A DNA stretch of 16,857 nt from Chrysochromulina parva. Taxonomy: Eukaryota > Haptophyta > Prymnesiales > Chrysochromulinaceae. Positions 1 to 7,857 of this stretch are shown here, one piece after another; the first letter of the stretch is position 1; each line of letters starts with the position of its first letter. The DNA lies in NCBI GenBank assembly GCA_002887195.1, contig PJAB01001145.1, positions 1 through 16,857 of the forward strand, written 5' to 3'. The position numbers and the translations under genes are program-made. The notes beneath the pieces are model-generated. The model made no database searches and was not told the origin of the DNA. It worked only from the letters and a program-made list of their open reading frames with translations.

Positions 1-120
1 TGGCCTCCCTCATTGCATGCAGGTGAGTGATGTGGATACGATCCTCCATCCGACTGAGTGCATGCTGATGGCCTCCCTCATTGCATGCAGGTGAGTGATG
101 TGGATACGATCCTCCATCCG
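1..120 (+). repeat. 52-bp exact direct duplication spanning a splice junction
   Basis: Positions 1-52 and 69-120 are identical, at a spacing of 68. Each copy contains a TGCAG|GTGAGT junction. The first copy therefore offers a consensus donor (GTGAGT at 23) and the second an acceptor (AG at 89-90), defining a possible 68-nt intron (23-90) whose length equals the duplication period. Confidence 0.85.
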
Positions 121-1364
121 TGGTTCATTACTCTACAGAAGCAGTACGTGCCGCCTTGGAGTGCACCGCCTTGAGTGCACCGCCTTGAGTGTGCCGCCTT
201 GAGTGCGACCCTAAAGGGACTCTCTGATGGCCCCCATCATCAGGTACGTGAGTAGCCAGCTCAAGTTTGATATGCTCATCAGGGCGCCTGCCTTCGCGCG
301 TGCGGGCGTTGAGTTGGTCGATCAGCTCGCCTCATGCTTCGTGCTGCACCGAGCGCCTTCCGGAGCGACGCTCTACCACGCCGGAGACCGACCAAACGGC
401 GTGTTCTTGCTAATCGAGGGCACGGTCGATCTCTTCGCACCACCGAGATTGAACCTGAGCGGTCCGAGGAGCTTTGAGGACACTCAGCCGAGTCTAGTGA
501 TGCGTCGATCTCAGCTGAGCGAGTGCGCGTGGGTTGGCGAAGGTACGTTGATGACCGCTGAATGCCACTGTTTGCGACCGATGACCACTGATGAGCTCTG
601 ATTGCCCCCCTCATCAGGTGCCCTGTTCCACGGGCGCGAGCCACCGGGCAGCCGTGATGACGGGCCAGGCAAGGGCTACCGCCGCTCGCACACCGCACGG
701 GCCGCCCGTGCGTGCCAGATGCTGCGCCTGCCGCAGGCGTCCTTCGCGCGCTTCGAGCAACTCGCTACGGTCCTGCTGCCCATGCTGCGCACCCACGACA
801 AGCGGCTCGAAGAGCTCGTGGCCGACCCCCCACCCAAATTTGGGCATGCGACGAAACGGGTCGAGGCGGCGGGGGAGGATGCGGGCCTGAAGGAGATGCA
901 ACAGTTCGCGCACGAAGCCGCTCTGGCAGCGCGCGTACGGGAGTTTGATATTGTCCGTTACATGCACCTGAGTGTCCCTAACCCGATGCCTCGGAGTGCC
1001 TCTGATGGACATGGGTTGCCAATGATTGCCACTGATGGCCACTGATTGCCACTGATTGCCACTGATGGACATGGATTGCCATGGTTTGCCACTGATGGCC
1101 ACTGATTGCCATGGTTTGCCGCAGGCGGAGGCGCACAGGCGCTTCGAGCAGAGCCAGCACCGCGACTTGAAGGCCACGTTCATCTACAACCTCGCGTCCG
1201 CCTACGACCGCATCGACCGGTACAAGCGCCTGCAAGAGGGGGAGAAGGCGCCGCGCTCGGCTTCGCTCCAAAAGGGGAGCTCTCCGAGAAAGGCAACTGC
1301 CACGCCCCAATCCCTCGTCGCTGGCCCGAGCCATGCTGCCCCTACGCCAGCACCTACGGCGTAG
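1..1364 (+). CDS. 3' part of a cyclic-nucleotide-binding-domain protein with a BAR-like helical tail (5' end outside window)
   Basis: The gene enters from the left edge. My exon model is: about 91-140 (start of the open frame VSDVDTILHPWF), 244-542, 618 to about 973, and 1125-1364 (TAG at 1362-1364). The 244-542 exon has the look of a cNMP-binding beta-roll: SQLKFDMLIRAPAFARAG (entry helix), then GATLYHAGDRPNGVFLLIEG, as in the family pattern G..l...Gd..d.vf.l..G. The 543-617 intron joins GEG to ALF, and exon 618 continues with TARAARACQMLRLPQASF, which fits the closing R-t-a-t-v-x-A-x-x-c-x-l-L-R-L-p-x-x-x-F strand. The last exon, AEAHRRFEQSQHRDLKATF and onward, resembles the distal helix of sorting-nexin BAR domains (RFE...DLK...Y). 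The domain calls are inferred by eye. The donor of the third exon is unclear (weak GT at 935 or 974), and so is the first junction (a GC donor at 141 would keep frame). The role is unknown: possibly a ligand-gated membrane-associated protein. Confidence 0.6.
151..208 (+). repeat. Four-copy 14-15 bp tandem repeat in intron
   Basis: The unit ccgccttgagtgca is repeated about four times with small changes, inside the presumed intron that ends at 243 (acceptor CATCAG). Confidence 0.75.
543..617 (+). repeat. Intron made of 10-bp units (75 nt)
   Basis: The donor is GTACGT and the acceptor CCCTCATCAG|G. The body divides into 10-mers such as TGATGACCGC, TGAATGCCAC, CGATGACCAC and TGATTGCCCC. Splicing keeps frame (GAA G|GT GCC gives E-G-A) and joins the two halves of the cNMP-binding domain. 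Confidence 0.8.
1005..1124 (+). repeat. 10-bp minisatellite in intron
   Basis: About ten units of TGATTGCCAC, TGATGGCCAC and close variants run up to the acceptor TTTGCCGCAG at 1124. The 5' boundary of the intron is uncertain. Confidence 0.8.
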
Positions 1365-1694
1365 CCATGCTGCGATGAACACACTTCATACACATGTATC
1401 TGGTGGCCTCATGTGGCCATCCATCTAGATCCGGAGTAGAGGTGAGAACTAGACAGCATTCTTGCTCACCTAGCATTTCACGAGACTGCAGCAGAAAATC
1501 GTTCGAGATTTGATCCAGTGACCCACACCTCCCCATGCCATGCTCTTCGTTTCCCGTCGGGCTCAAGTAGGGCATAAGTTTCGTCATTCTTCACTGCGGA
1601 CTTCGCCGAAAAACGCGCGAGGTCCTGGCGGGGAGAGGCGCGACGGGCGTTCGCCGAAGCGAAGCGCCGCACGTGAGGTACCAGCCTGTACGTA
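1365..1694. other. Intergenic region, 330 bp
   Basis: This lies between the stop of the cNMP-domain gene and the start of the glycosylase gene on the same strand. It should hold the 3' UTR of the first and the promoter of the second. I see no repeat, RNA gene or convincing open frame. It is less GC-rich than the flanking coding exons. Confidence 0.6.
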
Positions 1695-2803
1695 ATGGAG
1701 GGCCTGTGCGAATACGAGCAGCAACGGCTGGCTCACATAAGGCGCAACCACGAGATGCTCGTCCGGCTCGGGCTTGTCGACGCCGACTCAAAGCCGATCT
1801 TCTGTGCTGCCGCCAAGGGGAAGATGATTGCCAAGGGGCCGACGAAGCAGCGCACAAAGCTGCCTGCTGTGCCGCCGGAGAGCCTGCGCCGCTCGAGCCG
1901 CAAGCGTGGCGACAACCCCGAGTACGGCCCTGAGGTGGTCGACTCGTATGGTGACGAGGATGAAGAGGTCTCGGGAAAGAAGCGCAAGCTCGATCCGGAG
2001 AGAAATGGGAAACTTGGCGCCAAGGACGACGAGGCTGCGGTGCAAGCCGACATGCTCGAAGCTGCCACCGAATTCTTGCGTGCCGCGCGCGAGGCGCTCT
2101 TGCAGTTTGTCTCCTCGGCGGATGGCGAGGCGCCCGCCACGGCCGAAGGCTGGCACGCCGAGGCCGTGCAGCGCTGGGGGCCCCAAGTGGGCGGCGAGAC
2201 TGGGGATGAGCGCGACTGGGAGACCTACGTGTCCTCGCGCCTCTCAAAGCCGCCGCCCACGAGCTCACTCGACCTGCTCCAAGAGTACTATGCGGCCGAC
2301 ACGTGGCAACTGCTCTGCTGCTGCGTGCTGATGACGCGCTGCTCGTCGTGGGCGACGAAGCACAGGTGCATCTCCGGCTTCTTCGAGGCGTTTCCCACAC
2401 CGTCGGCCTTTCTGAGCAAGGTGGTCCTCGCCGGAGAGACGGCCGATCTCAAGCCGATCATTCACTCACTCGGCCTCTTCGACGACCGGCTCAAGAGCCT
2501 CGTCAACGTCACACGGGCCTTCCTCTTTGGCGACGATGCCTTTGAGGTGGGCCTCGAAGGCGAGCACCTGATGGCCACTGATGGCCTCTGATGACCACTG
2601 ATTGCCTCCCTCATCAGGTTGGCCTCCAAGGCGAGCACAAGATTAAGGGCGTGGGCGAGTTCGGCTACCACTCGTGGCTCATCTTCTGCCGTGACGAGGG
2701 CGCGACGCTCAAGGCGACGGACGAGACGCTCAAGGGCTTTTGCCGCTGGCGGTCCCGGCATGCGCAGGCCGAAGAGACATGTAAGAACGCCACGGCTTCG
2801 TGA
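1695..2803 (+). CDS. MBD4L: MBD4-type HhH-GPD DNA glycosylase (mismatch thymine/uracil glycosylase)
   Basis: Exons 1695-2546 and 2618-2803 give 345 residues. MBD4-family enzymes remove thymine or uracil from G:T and G:U mismatches at methylated CpG sites in the nucleus. The C-terminal 140 residues carry the fold: TWQLLCCCVLMTRCS (203-217, family pattern PWkLLl..iLlnrt), LKPIIHSLGLFDDRLKSLV (252-270), the helix-hairpin-helix KIKGVGEFGYHSW (292-304), and KATDETLKGF with the presumed catalytic Asp319, where human MBD4 has its catalytic Asp. The N-terminus lacks a methyl-CpG-binding domain. It has a basic YEQQRLAHIRRNHEMLVRLG helix (7-26), RRSSRKR (65-71) and an acidic stretch plus KKRKLD, a likely nuclear localisation signal. 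A strong donor-like GTAAGA at 2780 could start another intron, so the last dozen residues are less certain. Confidence 0.8.
2547..2617 (+). repeat. 71-nt intron with junction duplication and 10-bp units
   Basis: The intron runs from GTGGGC to CCTCATCAG. Its first 21 bases (2547-2567) match the first 21 bases of the next exon (2618-2638) at 19 positions. The spacing of 71 equals the intron length. Between them lie the 10-mers TGATGGCCAC, TGATGGCCTC, TGATGACCAC and TGATTGCCTC. Confidence 0.85.
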
Positions 2804-3379
2804 TCGGTGCTCCGCTGTACATGCTGTGCACGTACACAGCTCCGTTCGCGCGTGCGTTCGGTGTTGTGACAGCGACCAGTGCGTGAGGGTTGAGGGTTGG
2901 GGTACTATTCGCGCAAGAACGAAGGTCGGGTGTCGGTACGTGGCGCTAACGAATTGCACTACGCTATGGCGTAAGAAGCGAAGTTCAAGTTGCTCCATAC
3001 CGAACGCTCACATCAACTCGGGTCGTGACTCGTGCATCGGAGCGGGCGGGGCCCGTCCGTTGGCCATCCGGACGGCGCCGGCCGCCGCCCCGCGGCGCCG
3101 GCGGCACATTGGCCGGCGGAGCCGCCCGGACCGGCCGCTCCCGGTCGGATAAACTGTCCGCGTCCCGCCCTGGTGTGCGACGCGCGTGCGGTGTACAGCA
3201 ATGGTGTACAGCTCGGGCCTCGGCTGTTCGTTGTGTACTGTAGGTGAAGCGAGTACAGCGTCCGCAAGTAATGACTAATGTTCGAGAGGTCTCCCGAAGG
3301 TAGGTCAATGACGAATGAGGTAGGTCTTAAACTCTTAATCATTACTTAACAGAGTGTGTGTCCCGAGGATGCCATGCCA
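2804..3379. other. Convergent intergenic region with GC-rich inverted repeats, 576 bp
   Basis: This lies between the 3' ends of the glycosylase (+) and FAHD1 (-) genes, so it should contain both polyadenylation regions. About 3040-3150 is extremely GC-rich and dense in inverted repeats, for example CCGTCCG and CGGACGG (near 3055-3080) around a 9-nt loop, followed by GCCGGC/GGCGCC-type palindromes. It could fold into hairpins that block read-through between the convergent genes. I see no credible gene. Confidence 0.5.
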
Positions 3380-4204
3380 TCACGTCCCGCGCGACAATCT
3401 CGCGCAACGGGCACCGCTCTTGATCGTGGACGGAATCGGAGAAGATACGCCGACCACCTCAACGGCCATCTCAACGTGACCTACGATTCCGGCCGTGATT
3501 CGATCTCCCGGCACGAGGCTCCCCACGCCCGAAGGTGTGCCAGTGACTATCAAATCTCCGGGCTCGAGCGTCATGATTCTCGAGATGAAGGCAATGAGCG
3601 AAGGTACCGAGTGGATCATCGCGCCCGCCTCGCACGCTTGCCGACGCTGCCCGTTGACGTCCAGCCACATGCGCAGTGTACGCCAATCCTCTCCCGCCTC
3701 AAGCTCAAATGGGTCCGAGAGAGGCAGGAAGGTGTCGTACGACTTGCTCACCGTCCATGGCATCCCCTTGTCCTTAGCGGCCGTCTGCTCATCGCGCTCG
3801 GTGATATCGAGCGCGAGCATATACCCGGCGACGGCGCCCATCGCGTCTCCCTCCGAGACGTCCTTGACCGTCTTTCCAATGATGACGGCCAGCTCAAGCT
3901 CGTGGTGGATGCCGTTTCTGACGGGAAACCTTGTTCCCGTACGCCGTGGCGGCAGCACAAGTTGCGTACCAGGGAACGCGTACGACGTGGTAGGCTTCAG
4001 GAACAGTACCGGCTCCGGCTCCTCCTCCGCTTTCCAAGAGGGCCCGAGCTGAACCAACTCCGTGATGTGATCGCGATAGTTCTTTCCCACGCAGACCGCT
4101 TTTCTGCCCGCGCGCACCAAGCGCGAGAGCAGTTGGCGCCGGCGGTGATGGTAGAGCACAGCTGCTGCAACGATGGTGGCGCCCACGATAAGCGCGGCCT
4201 TCAT
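3380..4204 (-). CDS. FAHD1: FAHD1-type acylpyruvase / oxaloacetate decarboxylase
   Basis: This is a 274-residue single-exon gene. Fumarylacetoacetate-hydrolase-fold proteins of the FAHD1 type hydrolyse acylpyruvates and decarboxylate oxaloacetate with a bound Mg2+ or Mn2+, usually in mitochondria. Visible family features are VCVGKNYRDHITEL (37-50), with the lid His46 and Glu49; VLFLKPTTSY (66-75); HHELE (100-104), with metal ligands Glu102 and Glu104; LALDITERD (130-138), with metal ligand Asp133; WTVSKSYD (150-157), with Lys154; and IVTGTPSGVG (219-228). The N-terminus (residues 1-17) is a hydrophobic segment followed by HHRRR, so a membrane anchor or atypical targeting signal replaces the usual short presequence. 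About 20 basic or polar residues extend beyond the normal C-terminus. It is divergent from the LOR gene, with 217 bp between starts. Confidence 0.92.
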   Translation of the reverse strand: MKAALIVGATIVAAAVLYHHRRRQLLSRLVRAGRKAVCVGKNYRDHITELVQLGPSWKAEEEPEPVLFLKPTTSYAFPGTQLVLPPRRTGTRFPVRNGIHHELELAVIIGKTVKDVSEGDAMGAVAGYMLALDITERDEQTAAKDKGMPWTVSKSYDTFLPLSDPFELEAGEDWRTLRMWLDVNGQRRQACEAGAMIHSVPSLIAFISRIMTLEPGDLIVTGTPSGVGSLVPGDRITAGIVGHVEMAVEVVGVSSPIPSTIKSGARCARLSRGT

Positions 4205-4421
4205 CTCACGCGCGAGGCACTTGTCGAGGCCGCCGGAGCATGGTTCAGGGCAGCCTCCGCGTGTGTGGCCGCAATTGCGTTGTGTGCGAAACTCCGCAGA
4301 GGTTGTTTGTATTGGTAAATTTACTGCTCACAGATCTTGAGGGGGGGTGGAACGCATGTCTGGGTTTTTCGTTCACGGCTTGTGTCAAATGTGATCTTTC
4401 GGCGCGACAGAACGTCCGATC
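4205..4421. promoter_or_regulatory. Divergent intergenic region between FAHD1 and LOR genes
   Basis: 217 bp separate the two start codons, so the two promoters must share this space unless upstream non-coding exons exist. I see no clear TATA element. Its AT content is higher than in the coding sequence on both sides, especially near 4305-4400. Confidence 0.5.
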
Positions 4422-5383
4422 ATGCTCACCGTCGAGAGCCGCTGGACGCGCTCCATCCCGGTGCTGGTGCTAGCGGCGGTGCTAGCTGCGGTCGCGCTCT
4501 CGGCCCTTCCGAGCTGGGACGCGGGCTTCGGCTCTGGTCCGTTCACGGCAGGGATGACCATCACCGGGAAGGTGACGACGGAGCCGGTCGGCATCTACAT
4601 GGGCCGAGACTTCTTCTCATGGACGGGCCGCTTTGACGTCTTCGACATGGCTACGGATAGGGTTGCATACACGGTCACCGGCAAGCTCATCTCGATTCGC
4701 AAGCGCGTCGTCATCTCCGACGCGGCCACCGGCGTCCCCGTCGCGATCGTGCAGAAGTGCCTCTCTTGCCTGCAAAAGGTGTATGAGATCTACCGTTGGA
4801 AAGAGTCGTTCCCGGGGCAGTTGGCCACCGAGAAGGACGATTCCGACCAGCAGGCGCCGCTCTGTGCGCGATCGATGCTCCAACTCTCTCTCTCTCCCTC
4901 TCTCTCTCTCTCTCTTGGCCCTCTCCATGCCCTCCCACTCCCACTCTCGCTCCCACACCCATGGCTCACCCACGGCCGACGGGGCTTCGAGTTCAGAGGG
5001 TAGCCGACCAACCTTATTCGAGTCACGCCCGCTCAGATCGCTACGGCTGGGTGCAGAAGCAGTTCTGGGCCGTCATGCCCAAGTACATCTACGCAATCGA
5101 TCAGGGGTCCAAGGACCCCACACCCACCCTCGAGGCCTACGAACGCTTTCAGATGAGCCCCTTGGCCCCACAGACGATCGACGTGGTGGCCTACGGCAAG
5201 AGCGCGGGCGAGAAGCCCATACTGGCGTCCATCGGCAAGCCGCGCAACTACCTGTCGCACAAACTCGCCTCATGGCTCGTTGACATATCGGCGCCCTCGG
5301 GGATGGACGAGGTGGGGATGCTTGCGCTCGCGATAGGCATCAACAACATCATGGAGGAAGTCGAGGAGGAGAATAATCACTGA
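4422..5383 (+). CDS. LURP-one-related (LOR, Tubby C-terminal-like) membrane-anchored protein
   Basis: Exons 4422-4863 and 5037-5383 give 262 residues. The splice splits a Tyr codon (T|AT). Residues 12-30 form one hydrophobic helix, a signal anchor. The rest follows the LOR beta-barrel pattern: FDVFDMATDRVAYTVTGKL (71-89), then SIRKRVVISDAATGVPVAIV (91-110), then YEIYRWKE (121-128), and after the intron RYGWVQKQFWAVMPKYIYAI. LOR proteins are related to Tubby and phospholipid scramblase folds. The best-known plant members act in defence, but the biochemical role is mostly unknown, so I claim only the fold and a likely membrane location. The C-terminus ends in an acidic helix. The only donor that keeps the second exon in frame is GTGCGC at 4864. 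Confidence 0.75.
4864..5036 (+). repeat. Intron with (CT)n microsatellite
   Basis: This is a 173-nt GT-AG intron. A nearly pure CT run spans about 4882-4915, followed by C-rich CCCACTCCCAC-type sequence, giving a very long polypyrimidine stretch. It has no junction duplication and no TGATGRCC units, unlike most introns here. Confidence 0.75.
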
Positions 5384-5951
5384 GGCACAGTTGTAAGAGT
5401 GTTCAAATTAGTGTTCAATTAGTGTTCAAATGTGTATGGTGAGTCAGTCGGAGTGTGTCAGAAAGTATGGTGTTATGGTGTCACCAGTTATGAGTGATGT
5501 AACCAGATAGCCCCAGGATTCTCGTATGACGACCACGTATATTTCTGGTCTCAGTGAAACTTTATGGTGTCAATGTCAATGGTGTGTATGCGGCGCACGC
5601 TCTTTTAGTGTTTTGGGTCGGGACGGTCGAGACTAGTGGTAGAAGCTAGGACCTAAGTGTACTCCGCGCAGTATGTCCGCTCTGTAGACTGTACGACTCT
5701 TTTCAAGGTAAATCACACAGTTTGCTATCAACCTTCTAAGACTAAGTATCATCACTCACCATCACACTCGAACCACGCGGTGTGTTTTCGGCCGGGGGTC
5801 GAGTGTGTGCCACTCCGCTTAGGGAGGGCGGGGTGCATCCCCATCTGTCCGTGCGAGACGCAATTCTTTTGACGAATTCTATGATTCATACTTTTCATGA
5901 ACTTTCTTGGCACGAGCATCGACCCGCGCGGATCCGCGTCGCGTGAGCAGG
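5384..5951. other. Intergenic region, 568 bp, AT-richer, with short tandem repeat
   Basis: This lies between the LOR stop and the COQ10 start on the same strand. Near 5398-5432 the unit AGTGTTCAAATT occurs three times with small changes, probably in the LOR 3' UTR. GTG/TATGGTGT-rich sequence follows. An ATG at 5898 opens a different frame that overlaps the COQ10 start and could act as an upstream ORF. No other gene is seen. Confidence 0.55.
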
Positions 5952-6583
5952 ATGTTGCGACAACCGCGACGCACGCTAGTGCTGGGAAATCTGCTGCGCA
6001 GCGCTGGCAGGCCGAGGAGCACGGCGCAGGCGTGGCAGCGCGTGGTGCACTATCCACAGAGCACTATCTTTGAGGCCGTTGCGCGGGTAGGCGACTACTC
6101 ATTATTCCTGCCGTGGTGCATGTCCTCACGCGTCCTGACTCGCACAGAGGGCGCGGCAGGGTCGGAGACACTGACAACAGAAATGGGGGTCGGCTTCGAC
6201 TCTGGGCCGGTGCCGCTGCGCAGCACCTTCCGGTCTACAGTCACGCTCGAGCCGCTCACAAGAGTGCGTGCCGTCTCCGAGTCCAACGCGTTCATTGACC
6301 ACCTAATATTCAGCTGGGAGTTTGCGCCGATTGGCGAGCGCAGCACGCGGCTGGATCTGCAGCTGGAGGTTGGGCTCAAGTCGCCCGAGCATGCGCTCCT
6401 CTGGGAATTCGCGCAGGCGAGTGATGACCCCTTATGACCCCTTATGACCCCTGATGACCCCGGATTACCCCTGAGCTCCTGTGCGAGTTTGCGCAGGACA
6501 AGGTGATCAGTGAGTACGTGCGCTGCTTCTCCAAACGGTGCATCGATCTGGAGGCGGAGGCTGCGCGCGCGGCGAGCGTTTGA
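5952..6583 (+). CDS. COQ10: COQ10-type coenzyme Q-binding START-domain protein
   Basis: Exons 5952-6416 and 6497-6583 give 183 residues. COQ10 binds ubiquinone in the mitochondrial inner membrane compartment and is needed for its correct delivery to the respiratory chain. The start MLRQPRRTLVLGNLLRSAGR is an Arg-rich, acid-free presequence typical of mitochondrial import. Family features follow: VVHYPQSTIFEAVARVGDYS with FLPWC (the conserved Y.lF.PWC), SSRVLTR, MGVGFDSGPVPLRSTFRSTV, then DHLIFSWEFAP, and the C-terminal helix DKVISEYVRCFSKRC. The intron has a GC donor (GCGAGT). No GT donor nearby keeps the second exon in frame, whereas the GC site gives FAQ|DKV, as expected. Length is close to that of animal and fungal COQ10. 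Confidence 0.88.
6417..6496 (+). repeat. 80-nt GC-AG intron with junction duplication
   Basis: The last 22 bases of the upstream exon (6395-6416) recur as the last 22 bases of the intron (6475-6496), with 18 of 22 identical, at a spacing of 80 that equals the intron length. The middle is a 10-mer array: ATGACCCCTT-type units. Confidence 0.85.
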
Positions 6584-6587
6584 ATCG

Positions 6588-6688
6588 GAGCCATGCTGAC
6601 TGGAGGCAGAATCAAGGCAGACCGTTGAGGGCTCCATGCTGACTGAGCCATGCTGGAGGCAGAATCAAGGCAGACCGTTGAGGGCTCC
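6588..6688 (+). repeat. Direct repeat in COQ10 3' flank
   Basis: Copies are at 6588-6635 and 6645-6688. They are identical except for a 4-base GACT present only in the first copy. They start five bases after the COQ10 stop. Confidence 0.9.
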
Positions 6689-7075
6689 ACTGCGCTACGA
6701 AGGCCTCTCCCGGAGAGTTTGCAGGGCCACTCGGTTTCGGAGCGCTCTGGTGTGCATGTAAGTGCTCACCACGGCGCCTTTCCCACCGGTTTCGGAGAGC
6801 GGCGCCGTTTGCTCCGTTCCTCAGGTCTGGGTCCTCTCTCTGTCGACACACGCTGTGATCCTCAACCGCCACGTCGCCATTCACAGCTTGGGCGAGTGTT
6901 CGTACGCGGTCTGGATGTCGGGTTCGCTGGTTCCCGTTCGATGTTCAGCGTCGTGCGAACGCGTGCCGTGTGCGGGGCGCACGAGGCACGTGTGCGCAAA
7001 AACGAGACACATCATGAAAAAAAGTCTGATTTGATCTTCTCTGTCCTATATCACTGCGCATGCTACTTGTAAGGG

Positions 7076-7102
7076 CGCGCGGCGCACGAGCTGCGCCGCG
7101 CG
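7076..7102. terminator. Perfect 11-bp GC hairpin between convergent genes
   Basis: CGCGCGGCGCA at 7076-7086 is the exact reverse complement of 7092-7102, with a 5-nt loop. It sits between two convergent 3' ends, where a stable hairpin might help separate transcripts. The structure is seen directly and the role is inferred. Confidence 0.5.
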
Positions 7103-7192
7103 GCAATCATGTTAGGGCTGCGATCCTGCTGCGATCAAAGGAGCAATTATAGGGGTCTCGCTCTCGCGCCGAGAACTAGAGGCGCTGGGTGC

Positions 7193-7857
7193 TTACGGAC
7201 GGAAGACGCCGGTGGCCGTGAAGCAGAGGTACGATTTGCTGATAGGCTTGGTGGCGCCCACGTTCACCTTCTGCACCGCGGCCACGCCGGCGGCCGTGCT
7301 CGCCTGCAACGCATAATAGTTCTTGTGCATCTCCTCTATGCTTCTGCGCGCCTTGTCGTCCTCGGCCTTGGCGGCCGCGACGACCTCGGGATAGGTCTCA
7401 TTGAAGTACTTCTGATAGCGCAGGAAGAGCAAAGGCTCGGGCGTGGGCTTCACGCGGAAGCGGCCGCGCGTCTCCACGCGATCCTCGCGCATGCTACGCA
7501 AGAGCGCCGCGTCCTTGAGGCCGGCGGGCCGTGGAGGCTCGGCGGTGCACAGCGACTGCAGCAACGCGACGTCCTTTAGGCGCATCTTCGTGCGCTCCTG
7601 GGTCGACGCGCACCCCGATATTCCCAAGTAGAACTGCGCGATTGGCCGCCCGTCTCGGTCGACGGGCACGAGCTCTCCGGTGTCGTTGTTGATGGCGTGG
7701 TACTTGCCAGTCGTGAGGTCCTCCCACACGACCGGCTTCCGCGCATTGGCCTGCGCGGCAACAAGCGACCTGCGCGGGGGGGGGGGTAGGGTGAGCCCGA
7801 GGGTGAGGGTGTGTCTGCCAAAAGAGCTCGCGGAGGCCGTGCCGGGGGCGCTCACAT
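7193..7857 (-). CDS. Unrecognised 192-residue protein with a split start codon
   Basis: The main exon is 7193-7769. Its frame stays open upstream only to a GTG that is itself a perfect splice donor (GTGAGC, starting at 7855). Excising 7855-7770 (86 nt, ending CCCCGCGCAG) joins AT (7857-7856) to G (7769) and creates ATG, giving MSLVAAQANARKPVVWEDL and onward. I do not recognise the family. Visible features are a compact N-terminal part (VVWEDLTTGKYHAINNDTG, a WW- or OB-like strand pattern), two similar short stretches LKDVALLQSL and LKDAALLRSM, then a basic segment and a helix (KARRSIEEMHKNYYALQAS). There is no membrane segment or clear signal peptide. Strong G/C third-position bias and the clean splice make it credible as a gene. 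An upstream out-of-frame ATG lies near 7900. Confidence 0.6.
7770..7855 (-). other. 86-nt intron interrupting the start codon
   Basis: On the minus strand it runs from GTGAGC to CGCAG with a run of 12 or so C just before the acceptor, a very strong polypyrimidine tract. It lacks the TGATGRCC units. Confidence 0.6.

Larger units (their letters stand above)
6584..7192. other. Convergent intergenic region, 609 bp
   Basis: This lies between the 3' ends of COQ10 (+) and the unrecognised gene at 7193-7857 (-). It holds the direct repeat at 6588-6688 and the hairpin at 7076-7102, described separately. The remaining open frames lack any recognisable motif and I treat them as non-coding. Confidence 0.55.

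Noticed and set aside
1591..2400. Minus-strand open frame opposite the glycosylase
   Set aside because: Composition is Arg/Ser/Pro shadow type, and the plus strand carries the HhH-GPD domain.
3356..4318. 320-codon plus-strand open frame opposite FAHD1
   Set aside because: The minus strand has full FAHD1 homology with all active-site residues. The plus translation is Arg-rich and featureless.
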